A stretch of 53,765 nucleotides of DNA from Oceanobacillus profundus (GTDB lineage: Bacteria > Bacillota > Bacilli > Bacillales > Amphibacillaceae). Under the pieces are notes generated by a model. That model did not search any database, was not told the origin of the DNA, and saw only the letters and a list, made by a program, of their open reading frames with translations. Position numbers and translations under genes: made by a program. This document shows, piece after piece, positions 44,041-53,146 of the stretch (position 1 is the stretch's first letter; every line of letters begins with the position of its first letter). The stretch covers positions 1-53,765 of the forward strand of contig NZ_QWEH01000024.1 of the NCBI RefSeq assembly GCF_003515705.1. Direction: 5' to 3'.

Positions 44041-44532
44041 TTAAGAAGTATGTTTTTGAGACAATCCTTCACCCATACCACTTAAAAATTGAATCATCGC
44101 ATTAAGAGAATTTCTTACTTCAATATCTTTTGTTGACTTATAGAGGTTCCATAATCCAATATTTTCATTGTAATTGGATGTTTCTGCCATTCTTTCTAAT
44201 CCTTTATTTACCCCATTAAATATTGTTTTTATTTGATCGGAATCCATATCGGAAAGCAATTGAATGGTGCTCATCCCATTTTTGATAATATTGTGCATCC
44301 CAGTTTGGTTCAGTTGTTCAACGGCAATTGCACCTACTTTTTCTCTTGTTCTCAGCAAACCTTTAAGCATATCAAGAACTCCAAAATCATGGAGTTCTTT
44401 TAATATAATAAGGGTATCTTCAATAGCTTCACGGTTTTCCGCAATTTGTTTAATAATTGCTTGCAGGTCTTGTGCACGTTCTTCCTCTTCACTAAGTTGT
44501 TTTTTCTCAATTTGCCTTATTGCCCTTGCCAC
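44041..44532 (-). CDS. DUF1641 family protein (YrhD-like)
   Basis: The GTG at 44532 follows AGAGGGTGG and gives 163 residues; it overlaps the formate dehydrogenase gene by 26 nt, so the two are translationally coupled. The helical DUF1641 pattern is present (ELHDFGVLDMLKGLL, LLSDMDSDQIKTIF and NSLNAMIQFLSGMGEGLS). The family regularly accompanies cytoplasmic formate dehydrogenases of the YrhE type, as B. subtilis yrhD does. It may serve as a small subunit or assembly factor, but the exact role is not established. Confidence 0.9.
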   Translation of the reverse strand: MARAIRQIEKKQLSEEEERAQDLQAIIKQIAENREAIEDTLIILKELHDFGVLDMLKGLLRTREKVGAIAVEQLNQTGMHNIIKNGMSTIQLLSDMDSDQIKTIFNGVNKGLERMAETSNYNENIGLWNLYKSTKDIEVRNSLNAMIQFLSGMGEGLSQKHTS

Positions 44533-47497
44533 GTAAACCACCCTCTCTTCTTATCACTTCAGGTATCGGCGTAAAATCATCTCTTCTCCATTTTTTCTCG
44601 ACTTCTACACCGATATGTGGTTGTGGATTACCGAAACGGTGATTATTTTTTGGCAATGGAGATTCGCCTGTTTTCTCGAGCACTTCCATTCTTACTTGTG
44701 CCTCTTTATAATTTGGTGTATGTGTGTCTTTGTCATAGTAACTGCTTGTTAACGCATTTACTGCTTTTTCGTATTCCACGGTATTCATAGGCAGGTACAG
44801 TTCATTACCCGTTACTCTTTCAGATACCAATACACGCACTTTCACCTTTCCATAAGGGGAAATGAGACGGACGAGTGAACCGGTCTCGACATTTCTTTCT
44901 TCTGCTAGTTCTTTTGAAACCTCAAGCCATGGCTCGGAAACCATCTGATTAATTCCGGCTGATTTATTAGTCATATTGCCTTCATGAAATTGTTCCAAAA
45001 GTCGTCCATTGTTTAGGTGAAGATCAAATTCTTTCCCAAACTCCATTGGTGGAGTCCAATCAACTGGGAATAATTTTGCTTTACCATCTTTAGATTTAAA
45101 TTCTTCTTCATATAGCAATGGTGTGCTTTCTCCGTTTGGTTTAACAGGCCAAATTTGGCTATCCCACCCTTCAAGAAGATCATAGCTTACACCTGCGAAA
45201 ATAGGAGCTAATTTAGCTACTTCCGCCATAATTTCAGATGGGTGTTCATACTTCCAGTCAGCTCCACATTTATTTGCAAATTCCTGGAAGATTTGCCAGT
45301 CTGGTTTACAATCACCTAATGGTTCTAATACTTGGTAAAAGCGTTGGATTCTTCTTTCTGTGTTTACAAAAGTACCTTCCTTTTCCAAACTAGGAGCAGC
45401 TGGTAAAACAATATCTGCGAATTGGGCCGTTTTAGAGAAGAAAATATCTTGCACCACAAAGAATTCCAGTTTTTCAAATGCTTCATGTACGAAATTAATA
45501 TTGGAATCAACCAATGCCATTTCTTCACCGAATAAGTACATGCCTTTTATGTTGCCATCCATAATACCATCCACGATTTGGTGGTTATCCAGACCAGGAT
45601 TTTTAGGCAGCTTTATTCCCCATGCTTTTTCATAGCGTCCACGTACTAAATCATTTTCAATCGGTTCATATCCTGGCAGCCAGTTTGGCATCGTTCCAAA
45701 ATCACTTGCTCCTTGTACATTATTGTGACCACGGAGCGGATAAGCACCTGCTGCAGGTTTACCAAAATTTCCTGTGACCAATAAAAGGTTAGCAATTGCG
45801 GTACTTGTGTCTGTACCACCAAGGTGTTGTGTAACACCCATAGCCCAAAGGATACATGTACCGTTTGATTCGTGTATCATTTCCGCTACTTGTATTAATG
45901 TATCTTTCGAGATACCTGTCACTTTTTCCGCATAATCAAGCGTAAATTTTTCTAATGATTGTTTATACTCCTCTACTTGATTAACACGTTTTTGTAAAAA
46001 CGCTTCATCTTCCCATCCTTGATCAAGAATATACTTCGTAACAGCGGACAGCCATACTAAGTCTGTTCCTGGTTTTGGATGAATGTATAAATCAGCTCTA
46101 TCAGCCAGTTCATTCTTCCGCAAATCTGATACGATCAGTTTCTGACCATGTAATTTATGTGCCCGTTTCACCCTTGTTGCCAATACGGGATGGGATTCGG
46201 AAGGATTTGCACCAACAACCATTACTAAATCAGCTGCCGCGATGTCCTTGATTGTTCCAGAATCCCCACCAATACCAACTGTGCGCATAAGTCCAGCTGA
46301 TGCAGGAGTTTGACAGTATCTCGAGCAATTATCAACATTATTAGATTGAAAAATGGAACGAGCTAGTTTTTGGAATAGGAAATTTTCCTCGTTTGTACAT
46401 TTAGAAGATGCAATAAAACCAAGCTTGTCGCCACCTTCTTTTTCTTTAATTTCCATAAACTTCTCAGCCATTAAGCTCAGCGCTTCTTCCCAGGTTGCCT
46501 CGTGAAATTTATCTCCTTTACGAATCAATGGTTTGGTAAGGCGCTCCTCACTATTCACAAAATCCCAACCGAATTTCCCTTTGACACAAGTAGAAATACC
46601 GTTAACCGGTGCATCACTCTGAGGTTGAACTTTAAGAATATCTCTACCTTTTGTCCATACTTCAAAACTACAACCTACCCCACAATAGGTACAAACCGTT
46701 TTTGTCTTCTTAATCCGATCTTCACGCATCGCCGCTTCAACATTGGAGATGGTGAAGATTTCCTTATATCCTGGTTCCACTTCTTTTGTTAGATCAATCA
46801 TTGGTTCAAGGATATTATTTGGTATTCCCGTCATGTACCCAGCTTCACCGAGCATGGATTTTTCCATTAGAGCGTTACAAGGACATACGGAAACACAATG
46901 TCCACATGATACACAAGAAGATTCATTAATTGGCACATCATTATCCCAAATGACCCTTGGGTGTTCCCGATCCCAATCAATGCTAAGCACTTCACTTACT
47001 TGCAAGTCCTGACATGCCTCCACGCACAACCCACATTTGATACATTGATCAGGCTCATATCGATAAAATGGATGTGAATTATCTGGAGGATACGGTTTGG
47101 GTGTAAATTCGTATTTTTGGTGCTCTAGTTCTAAGTATTCTGCAGTATTATGTACCACACAATTTCCATTGTTATTGTCACAAACAGTACAATAAAGCTC
47201 ATGGTCCTTCAGAATACGTGACATACCCTCTAACTGTGCTTCTTTTGCTGTTTCTGAAACAGAGTTTACAACCATATCGGGTTCCGCTTTTGTCGCACAT
47301 GCTCGTCTTAATTGCCCATCGACTTCTACAAAGCATGTGTCACAAGTTTGAATAGTTCCTATACCTAGATCTGGTTGTGACGAACAAATACCGGGAATAT
47401 AAATATTGCTTTCTAAAGCTGCCTCTAAAATAAATTGCCCATCTTTTGCTTCGATTGTAATGTCATTTACGGTTATTTGGAAACTACGACTTTCCAT
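44507..47497 (-). CDS. Formate dehydrogenase alpha subunit, Mo/W bis-MGD (YrhE type)
   Basis: This 996-residue iron-sulfur molybdoenzyme has an N-terminal 2Fe-2S domain (Cys38, 52, 55, 67) and a His-Cys3 cluster (His99, Cys103, 106, 113). Two ferredoxin-type 4Fe-4S sites (CIKCGLCVEAC and CVSCGHCVSVCPC) follow, then a fourth 4Fe-4S site at CTYCGVGC with Cys304. The metal ligand is Cys395 in SRYCQTPAS, in the place of selenocysteine. The bis-MGD domains run to the end. It oxidises formate to CO2 in the cytoplasm, passing electrons along the cluster chain. It heads an operon with DUF1641 and the HMA-like gene. No fdhD or other cofactor gene is in the window. Confidence 0.94.
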   Translation of the reverse strand: MESRSFQITVNDITIEAKDGQFILEAALESNIYIPGICSSQPDLGIGTIQTCDTCFVEVDGQLRRACATKAEPDMVVNSVSETAKEAQLEGMSRILKDHELYCTVCDNNNGNCVVHNTAEYLELEHQKYEFTPKPYPPDNSHPFYRYEPDQCIKCGLCVEACQDLQVSEVLSIDWDREHPRVIWDNDVPINESSCVSCGHCVSVCPCNALMEKSMLGEAGYMTGIPNNILEPMIDLTKEVEPGYKEIFTISNVEAAMREDRIKKTKTVCTYCGVGCSFEVWTKGRDILKVQPQSDAPVNGISTCVKGKFGWDFVNSEERLTKPLIRKGDKFHEATWEEALSLMAEKFMEIKEKEGGDKLGFIASSKCTNEENFLFQKLARSIFQSNNVDNCSRYCQTPASAGLMRTVGIGGDSGTIKDIAAADLVMVVGANPSESHPVLATRVKRAHKLHGQKLIVSDLRKNELADRADLYIHPKPGTDLVWLSAVTKYILDQGWEDEAFLQKRVNQVEEYKQSLEKFTLDYAEKVTGISKDTLIQVAEMIHESNGTCILWAMGVTQHLGGTDTSTAIANLLLVTGNFGKPAAGAYPLRGHNNVQGASDFGTMPNWLPGYEPIENDLVRGRYEKAWGIKLPKNPGLDNHQIVDGIMDGNIKGMYLFGEEMALVDSNINFVHEAFEKLEFFVVQDIFFSKTAQFADIVLPAAPSLEKEGTFVNTERRIQRFYQVLEPLGDCKPDWQIFQEFANKCGADWKYEHPSEIMAEVAKLAPIFAGVSYDLLEGWDSQIWPVKPNGESTPLLYEEEFKSKDGKAKLFPVDWTPPMEFGKEFDLHLNNGRLLEQFHEGNMTNKSAGINQMVSEPWLEVSKELAEERNVETGSLVRLISPYGKVKVRVLVSERVTGNELYLPMNTVEYEKAVNALTSSYYDKDTHTPNYKEAQVRMEVLEKTGESPLPKNNHRFGNPQPHIGVEVEKKWRRDDFTPIPEVIRREGGLRGKGNKAN

Positions 47498-47836
47498 AAA
47501 AATCCCTCACCACCTTATTTTCCTTTATATGAAAGTATTTACTAAAAGGTTTTAAAATATAACCGTATTTGTAAACAAGGTGAGTAAGGGCATGTTGCTT
47601 TTACATGGTGATTCGAGCGAGGAATAATAGGCAACTGGTTTAAATTATTTTTGGTAAGGTGGTGATAGAATTAATTAGTTGAAAGACAGCTTTCGCATTA
47701 GTTTTTTTATAGACCGCTTTAACAAAGAAAATAAACAGACCCGCTATCCATTCAAGAGATTGCGGGTCGTTACGATATAAGTTGCATTGTGCTGTAAACT
47801 TTACTACAGGAACGTATTACAAAATAAAAACTTGTT
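47498..47836. other. Intergenic region, no clear gene
   Basis: It holds the promoter region of the formate dehydrogenase gene. A 7-bp stem GACCCGC/GCGGGTC (47738-47768) without a T tract lies in the part next to the membrane protein gene. A plus-strand TTG frame of about 30 codons from about 47678 has no good ribosome binding site. Confidence 0.4.
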
Positions 47837-48292
47837 TTATAACAATTCTTTATTCTTCATATAGGAGCGCTTTAACGATATAAAGCTAGTGAAAAACCAA
47901 AGAAAGCTAAGACTTAATAATAATCCTAATATTTCAATCCATTCCATTTGATTGCTCGGTAAACCGGTAAAAATAAAATATAGCAGCATAAAGATAACTA
48001 CAAAATTAATCGTCTTTATACATATAACTTTTAACTCTTTCTTATAAGCCTGTTCTGTTGCAATATCTGTATACTCGATACCAGATAAAATATACCTTCC
48101 AAACACATAAATAAGAAAGACTGCAATGCAGAACATCAAAACCATGTCTAAGTTCAAATCGAAATATTTGTTGCAAATAATCATTGTAATAAGAAAAAGG
48201 AACAGAAGAATTGCACCCTCTGAGAAGAAATACAGCATCTTTTTTTCTTTATACTCGTCTTCTGGTATTAAAAAAGATATCCAAGACTTCAT
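47837..48292 (-). CDS. Four-helix membrane protein paired with an XRE regulator
   Basis: This 151-residue protein has four hydrophobic helices (about 25-43, 49-68, 90-108 and 118-138) and a short hydrophilic N-terminal part (WISFLIPEDEYKEKK). The layout and its place after a 67-residue XRE gene resemble the Bacillus DUF3278-type membrane partners of small XRE regulators. The start overlaps the XRE stop, so both are coupled. The function is unknown; such pairs are suspected to sense membrane state or act as a toxin/immunity-like module, but nothing here proves it. Confidence 0.78.
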   Translation of the reverse strand: MKSWISFLIPEDEYKEKKMLYFFSEGAILLFLFLITMIICNKYFDLNLDMVLMFCIAVFLIYVFGRYILSGIEYTDIATEQAYKKELKVICIKTINFVVIFMLLYFIFTGLPSNQMEWIEILGLLLSLSFLWFFTSFISLKRSYMKNKELL

Positions 48293-48492
48293 GAATCATC
48301 CACCTCCCAAAATAAATCGTCTAATGTCTTATTAAGCTCTTTTGCTATTGCGACACATAGATGCAGACTAGGATTATATTCTCCTTTCTCAATAAGACCG
48401 ATTGTCTGTCTTGTTACTCCTATTCTTTTTGCTAACTGCTCTTGGGTGATTGAGGCTTTCATTCTAGTTATTTTCACATTATTTTTCATCAT
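48289..48492 (-). CDS. Small XRE-family regulator
   Basis: This 67-residue protein is nearly all HTH_XRE domain: TQEQLAKRIGVTRQTIGLIE and GEYNPSLHLCVAIAKELN, ending LDDLFWEVDD, the typical YozG/YvaN-like small regulator. It has no sensor domain. Its stop overlaps the start of the membrane protein gene (ATGA), the standard arrangement of this pair. Confidence 0.9.
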   Translation of the reverse strand: MMKNNVKITRMKASITQEQLAKRIGVTRQTIGLIEKGEYNPSLHLCVAIAKELNKTLDDLFWEVDDS

Positions 48493-48682
48493 TCTATCCC
48501 ACTTAAATGTAATATATAGTTTGCATATGCAATTTATATATTACATCAAATTTAATTGAAAGTCTATCGTTTTATACGAAATTAAATAAATAGACTAATC
48601 CTCGTTAAAGGCCCCAGTCTATAAAATAATATGAATTATCGCTGTTTATCCCATGCTGCAAACTCTCATCATTTAATTAATT

Positions 48683-49144
48683 TTATGTATGTGAATTCAA
48701 TTGTTCCCACTCGCTTAAATACATCCGTTTGGCTATCTTTTTAGGATTTTCTAGTTTGCAAATTAGTTCTAAACTATTGCCATCTGGATCATTGAAATGG
48801 ATTTTAGCATGAGCGTAGCTTTCATGTGGCATTACGAACGGTTCTACGGGTTTAAAACCAAATGCCTCCCTTGGTTCATATCCTATACTTTGTAACCAAC
48901 CAACTGATTTCTTAAGGTCTTCTAATGTTACTTGAAATGCGATATGTCTTATCGAAGGATGGTATTCTAGCTGTACATTTTCTGATTCCCATAATCCAAG
49001 CCAACTTTTGTCTCTTTCAATCCATAAAAATGCCAGCCTCTCCTCAACAATATGATCAAGCTCGAGACCTAGATTTTCATAAAATTCAATTGACCGTTTT
49101 AAGTTACTGACTGGTAAATGCGCTTCGTATAATCCTTTAATCAT
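48683..49144 (-). CDS. VOC-family protein
   Basis: This 153-residue protein has two beta-alpha-beta3 units of the glyoxalase/bleomycin-resistance fold. The first is EAHLPVSNLKRSIEFYENLG; the second ends HFNDPDGNSLELICKLE with the C-terminal Glu ligand. His in the first strand (LPVSNL lacks the usual H, while EAHLPVS supplies one) suggests that metal binding is possible. The substrate is unknown. It begins near a GGAGAAT site. Confidence 0.85.
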   Translation of the reverse strand: MIKGLYEAHLPVSNLKRSIEFYENLGLELDHIVEERLAFLWIERDKSWLGLWESENVQLEYHPSIRHIAFQVTLEDLKKSVGWLQSIGYEPREAFGFKPVEPFVMPHESYAHAKIHFNDPDGNSLELICKLENPKKIAKRMYLSEWEQLNSHT

Positions 49145-49184
49145 GATAGATAATTCTCCTTTTGCTTTAGCAAGTAAATTACAT

Positions 49185-49277
49185 TTATTGAATCAACATG
49201 TTTCCCACATATTGAGCAGTGCCACTCGAGCTTGTGAATGTAGCAACTAAAACATAATTACCTTTAATATTCGGCAT
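49185..49277 (-). CDS. Possible 30-residue peptide
   Basis: An ATG at 49277 follows GAGGTGG at 7 nt and runs MPNIKGNYVLVATFTSSSGT to a stop at 49185. The good ribosome binding site is the only support. It may be a gene remnant. Confidence 0.35.
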   Translation of the reverse strand: MPNIKGNYVLVATFTSSSGTAQYVGNMLIQ

Positions 49278-49365
49278 TTAAAAACCACCTCAAAAACTGA
49301 AGTTTAGATGATTTTGATACCTCTAATACTTCTCTTAAGATATCCTACTAGCTATAAGAATTTCT

Positions 49366-50154
49366 TTAAAATTGAACACGGAACCCTTTGAATTGGTGAA
49401 TACCAGTCCCAAATTTTATAAGTCCTTCATCTCTTAGCTCTTTTGCTGCATTTTTCACTTCTTGTAAAAGATTGGGATTCAGCCCTATCGTATTATGTCC
49501 ACCAAAAATCTTCGTTACGTGGGGAATCGTTGAGATTCTTTCCAATGATTGTACTAACTCCATCGGATTAGTTGTAGGAAAGAAAGCATAGACTGGAGTC
49601 TGATCATACAGTAAATCTCCTGTAAACAAATAACCATTACTATTATCTAATATAGAGATATGACCTGGAGAATGGCCAGGCGTATGGTAAATCGTCAATT
49701 TTCTATTACCTATCTCTATTTTATCCCCATCATTCAATAATCCAGTAGGCTTTCCTTGATAAGGTCTGTATGTAACAGGATTAAATGTTTCTGGAGTGGG
49801 TATTGTAATATCACGACTTACATCTTTTCTTATTTGCTCTATGGAAAGTTGCTTAATTCCATTGATAAGCCAGTCTTCTTCATGCTTATGGACATAGACA
49901 TCCTTAAATTCAGAATGGCTTCCAATATGATCCCAGTGCACATGGGTCGTTAGAACAATAATTGGCAGGCTTGTTAGTTGGTCAGTAATTCGCTTGATGT
50001 TGTCAATCCCCAGTCCTGTATCAATTAATGCTGCCCTCTCATCACCAATTAACAAAAAGGAGTGGACTTTTTCCCAATGTCCGTATTCACTAATAGCAAA
50101 CGTAGTATCGTCTATTTGTGTCACTGTGAACCAAGCGTCTGTAATACCAACCAT
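49366..50154 (-). CDS. MBL-fold metallo-hydrolase
   Basis: This 262-residue metallo-beta-lactamase fold protein has the full metal motif: THVHWDHIGSH (H-x-H-x-D-H), a third His in HTPGHSPGHISI, Asp in LFTGDLLYD and the last His in FGGHN. Both metal sites are therefore intact. The substrate is unknown; glyoxalase II-like or lactonase activities are usual in such single-domain proteins. The start lies near a GGGAGC site. It lies between VOC-family genes on the same strand. Confidence 0.92.
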   Translation of the reverse strand: MVGITDAWFTVTQIDDTTFAISEYGHWEKVHSFLLIGDERAALIDTGLGIDNIKRITDQLTSLPIIVLTTHVHWDHIGSHSEFKDVYVHKHEEDWLINGIKQLSIEQIRKDVSRDITIPTPETFNPVTYRPYQGKPTGLLNDGDKIEIGNRKLTIYHTPGHSPGHISILDNSNGYLFTGDLLYDQTPVYAFFPTTNPMELVQSLERISTIPHVTKIFGGHNTIGLNPNLLQEVKNAAKELRDEGLIKFGTGIHQFKGFRVQF

Positions 50155-50225
50155 TTAAACGCTCCCTTTCTATTTTTACTTACTAAATAATTATATTATT
50201 TTTGAAAATCTGTCCTTTCACACAA

Positions 50226-50624
50226 TTAAAATTCTGTGCTCATTTCGATGCTTTCATAAATTTCTATCAGTGACCCAGCAGGATCCCTAAAATGCGCTAC
50301 CTTAATACCCCAATTCTTTTGTTCGGTTGGTTTCGTAATAAAATTTACTTTATTTTTTAATGCTTGATATGATTCTTCCACGCTTTCTACACTAAAAATT
50401 AAAGCTGTCCTATCTACTTTTTCAATATCAGTAGAATAATCTCCACCAATTGCTTTAATCATCTGTTTACGATCAAAAACACCTAAAGTAGCTCCATTAA
50501 ATTTAAAATCGGCATAATTAGAATTCTCATCGCCCCAAGACACGTTAAATCCTAATACATCTCTATAGAATAAAAAACATTCTTTATAATTATCTACAAG
50601 CAATCGAGTGTGCGTAAATTCCAT
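50226..50624 (-). CDS. VOC-family protein
   Basis: The ATG at 50624 follows GAGGAGG; 132 residues. The glyoxalase fold has FTHTRLLVDNYKECFLFYRD (His ligand) and the C-terminal HFRDPAGSLIEIYE (His and Glu ligands). It could be a lyase, isomerase or drug-binding protein; the sequence alone does not decide. It is in the same direction as the isomerase gene upstream, 46 nt away. Confidence 0.88.
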   Translation of the reverse strand: MEFTHTRLLVDNYKECFLFYRDVLGFNVSWGDENSNYADFKFNGATLGVFDRKQMIKAIGGDYSTDIEKVDRTALIFSVESVEESYQALKNKVNFITKPTEQKNWGIKVAHFRDPAGSLIEIYESIEMSTEF

Positions 50625-50669
50625 GATAAATTCCTCCTCTAAATAATCATTGCTAAGTCTTAAATTTGG

Positions 50670-51491
50670 TTAGTCACCTATTATATCTTTCACCCAGTCA
50701 ATCCCTTCATTAACAAAGGCTTCTGTCGGATTTGTATGTGGCGTATGTTCAAAAATAAAAAACACACCTGGATTTGTCGATAGCTGATAAATTAAATTCT
50801 TTAAATTAAAATGCGAATTGCTATTTTCGTGAGATGGATGAACAGGAACCCAAATATATTTATCATTGTGAAACTCTACGTTGTGTAAATGCACTACCTT
50901 TACATACTTTTTCCACTTTTCGATATAATCTATTGCTTCATCGCCAACCGCTAATACATAATCCCCGATATCAATGCAAAGTTTTATTCCATACCTATCC
51001 CAAATCTCAATTGGAAATTCATCCAGTGCTTTTATACCAAACGCGGATCTGTTAAGACCTAATTTTGGTTCGCAAACAATTGGTATAGAATATCTTTCTT
51101 GCAGCTGATGCAATCTTTTTAATCCGCTTTCAATAATTTCAGCAGAATCAATGTCTTTTTCTTCTTTGAAGTAAGGAAAGTGTACTAAAATATAAGCCGC
51201 GCCTAACTTGGACATATAGTTAACTTCCGATTCAAACTGTCTCCAAGCCTGTTCCGGTTCGTAATTTACCTTTTCCAGCAAATCGTATTTACTTTGATTT
51301 CTGTACAAAGGAGAATGCAGTCCAAACGTTTTATTTTCTTTATTCATTAACTCTATGAAATAATTAAAGGAATCCTCACTTGGAAATTCGCCAATTTCAA
51401 TATGACTCACATTATCCTTATTAAATAATAAAGGGATTTTCTCAGGATCTGTCATAATTGTACTTCCAGAAAGTCCTATTTGATGATGCAT
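50670..51491 (-). CDS. Sugar phosphate isomerase/epimerase-like TIM barrel
   Basis: The ATG at 51491 follows GGAGAGGA; 273 residues. It is an AP-endonuclease-2-type TIM barrel: GLHSPLYRN, a VHFPYFKEEKD segment, IPIVCEPKLG (Glu ligand), KLCIDIGDY (Asp ligand) and VHLHNVEFH (His ligand). Metal-binding residues are largely present. Such enzymes isomerise or epimerise sugars; the specific substrate is unknown. No sugar-transport or kinase partner is adjacent. Confidence 0.85.
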   Translation of the reverse strand: MHHQIGLSGSTIMTDPEKIPLLFNKDNVSHIEIGEFPSEDSFNYFIELMNKENKTFGLHSPLYRNQSKYDLLEKVNYEPEQAWRQFESEVNYMSKLGAAYILVHFPYFKEEKDIDSAEIIESGLKRLHQLQERYSIPIVCEPKLGLNRSAFGIKALDEFPIEIWDRYGIKLCIDIGDYVLAVGDEAIDYIEKWKKYVKVVHLHNVEFHNDKYIWVPVHPSHENSNSHFNLKNLIYQLSTNPGVFFIFEHTPHTNPTEAFVNEGIDWVKDIIGD

Positions 51492-51872
51492 CTTTTCCTC
51501 TCCTTCTATCTATTATAGCTTTTAGATACGTAAACTCGTTTGTGACTGTTAGGCACTTCTAGATTTCATAAATTCTATTGGTCTGTATTTTTTGAAAATC
51601 TTCCAATTAATTTTAAGTCTGAACGATCAGCACCAAATTTTTTTTGCACCCTCTAATAGAATATTGTTATTTATAATGATCACCACCTGTATTTGTTTAC
51701 GAATTGATAATTCATTAAGTTTCACATTATACAGAAAATATAGATGGATTCTTATTGTAACAAGCTTGAAAGGCGGAAGCTAATTATTCTACTATCTTTA
51801 TTCACTTGGAATAAAATTTTAATCTGCATATTTACTTTGAATGTAGGAGAATTTAAAGTCAGGAGGGATTCT
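51492..51872. other. Intergenic region, nothing identified
   Basis: About 380 nt of AT-rich sequence between divergent genes. A plus-strand frame overlapping it lacks a ribosome binding site. No strong hairpin or repeat was seen. Confidence 0.45.
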
Positions 51873-52223
51873 ATGGATCATGAATTTTTATCTGTTGAAG
51901 AGTTTAATGTATTGCTTCGACAGTGGAGCGGAAGAACAATTAAAATTACCAAGCACGAATTAGATGATGTCGATCAAACAGTATTGAATCTGCAAAATAT
52001 TTCCTATGACCAAAACTTGCGCAGAATCGATGACTACGTACCGAAACATAGCTTACTTTTACATGGAGATGGCCAAATAGAAACACTGACTACTATGAGT
52101 AATGTATCACTCCCATCATCGAATTATGAAATCCCCCTGCAGGATGACTCCCTCTATGAATTTAATGGGGAGACATTTGTTCTTACAACGAATCGTGGAG
52201 TTTATAAGATTGAGTTGGCATAA
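51873..52223 (+). CDS. Hypothetical protein, 116 aa
   Basis: The ATG at 51873 follows AGGAGGG at 5-6 nt; longer in-frame extensions lack a site. It is a soluble, acidic 116-residue protein without cysteines. It has a helical start (MDHEFLSVEEFNVLLRQW) and a beta-rich remainder with the end FVLTTNRGVYKIEL. I do not recognise the family. It has its own terminator and is transcribed alone. Confidence 0.72.
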   Translation: MDHEFLSVEEFNVLLRQWSGRTIKITKHELDDVDQTVLNLQNISYDQNLRRIDDYVPKHSLLLHGDGQIETLTTMSNVSLPSSNYEIPLQDDSLYEFNGETFVLTTNRGVYKIELA

Positions 52224-52246
52224 AAGGGCTCGGAATTAGCCCTTTT
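52222..52246. terminator. Terminator after the 116-aa gene
   Basis: AAAAGGGCT (52222-52230) and AGCCCTTTT (52238-52246), overlapping the stop codon. Confidence 0.8.
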
Positions 52247-52266
52247 GTGTCTGTTGTTCAATAACT

Positions 52267-52332
52267 TCACTTTGACAAAGCTTCGATCCGAAATCCACTT
52301 GGAGCTTCAACATAAAATGATTTTAAAATCAT
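52267..52332 (-). pseudogene. C-terminal scrap of a VOC-family gene
   Basis: The minus strand reads SFYVEAPSGFRIEALSK then stop, the typical last strand of a glyoxalase-fold protein (F-Y-V-E-x-P-x-G-F-x-I-E). An ATG at 52332 behind GAGGGGAA could translate 21 residues, but nothing of the rest of the domain is upstream. It is probably a deletion remnant. Confidence 0.45.
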
Positions 52333-52442
52333 ACATTCCCCTCAATCAAATTGCTTCTGGCTTTATTCCTTTTTTAATTAAGGCTTTGTTAAACTTTAAG
52401 GAAAGCCTTTGAGAGCAAGGTTTACCCTACTAAAATTCCATT

Positions 52443-52874
52443 TTATTTTAGGTATTTATCAAGTTTTACAACATAGTCTATTGCTTTGAGTTCATTGTTT
52501 AAACCATATAAATATTCCTTAACAGCTTCCACTAATTTCGCAGTAGTTATGAATTCTTTAGACTCGAAATCCTGCCAGATTGAAAAAATATGCCAATTGT
52601 CCTTAGCTACATGAAGAAAGTTAAGAATTACCTCATCGTGATCAATTGTCTCATAATTCATATTTACTCTATATCCTTTTTGTACTTGTTGGATCCACTC
52701 TCCCAATTGAATTCCCAGCTCCGCAAGATTGATGTATGGGTCGTAGAAAAATACTCTTTCATTTAGCGAAATCTTTAACTCGCCCTCAATAAATCCAATG
52801 TCGTAAGAAGAATATTGTGATTCAGTTTCATTTGGTTTAACAGTGTTTAAAATAAATGATAACTTAATGTTCAT
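52443..52874 (-). CDS. Hypothetical protein, 143 aa
   Basis: This is a soluble 143-residue protein with no signal peptide. The N-terminal half is beta-rich and contains [19 protein letters not shown] and [15 protein letters not shown]; the C-terminal half is helical ([16 protein letters not shown]). The pattern recalls small Bacillus proteins of unknown function that are often clustered with immunity-like genes, but I cannot name the family. Its start forms an ATGA overlap with the degenerate small gene at 52871-53014. Confidence 0.72.
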   Translation of the reverse strand: MNIKLSFILNTVKPNETESQYSSYDIGFIEGELKISLNERVFFYDPYINLAELGIQLGEWIQQVQKGYRVNMNYETIDHDEVILNFLHVAKDNWHIFSIWQDFESKEFITTAKLVEAVKEYLYGLNNELKAIDYVVKLDKYLK

Positions 52875-53014
52875 AAAATCACCCTGTCGTTATACTTTCT
52901 ATTAAGGTTAATCACATTCTTAGAAAATGAATTAAACGTTGAAGTCTGAGTGGTGTAACCTCCACCAATTGTAATTAATTAAATTAGAATTAGTATCCAT
53001 AATTTCTTTTTCAT
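52871..53014 (-). pseudogene. Small exported-peptide gene with an in-frame stop
   Basis: An ATG at 53014 follows AAGGA at 9 nt and reads MKKKLWILILI, then TAA. Reading through, the same frame continues LITIGGGYTTQTSTFN and on for 35 residues to a TGA that overlaps the next gene's start as ATGA. The joined peptide (basic N-terminus, hydrophobic core, short tail) would be a small secreted or anchored peptide. The coupled end argues that this was once a real gene. Confidence 0.45.
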
Positions 53015-53146
53015 TTCTCAGTATCCTTCATCGCCTTTACCAAATTTCCCCTTAAATCTATGTTATATTAAAAATAGAACTTTTGGAATGATTTAAACTA
53101 TTTCTTTAAGATAAAGGAACGGTTGTAATGAAAGGGGATTCCGATA

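Noticed and set aside
47738..47768. Hairpin GACCCGC/GCGGGTC as a terminator
   Set aside because: No T tract on either strand, and it lies about 70 nt beyond the end of the membrane protein gene; listed only within the gap description.
51592..51783. Plus-strand 63-codon hydrophobic frame
   Set aside because: No ribosome binding site and low-complexity AT-rich codons; probably non-coding.
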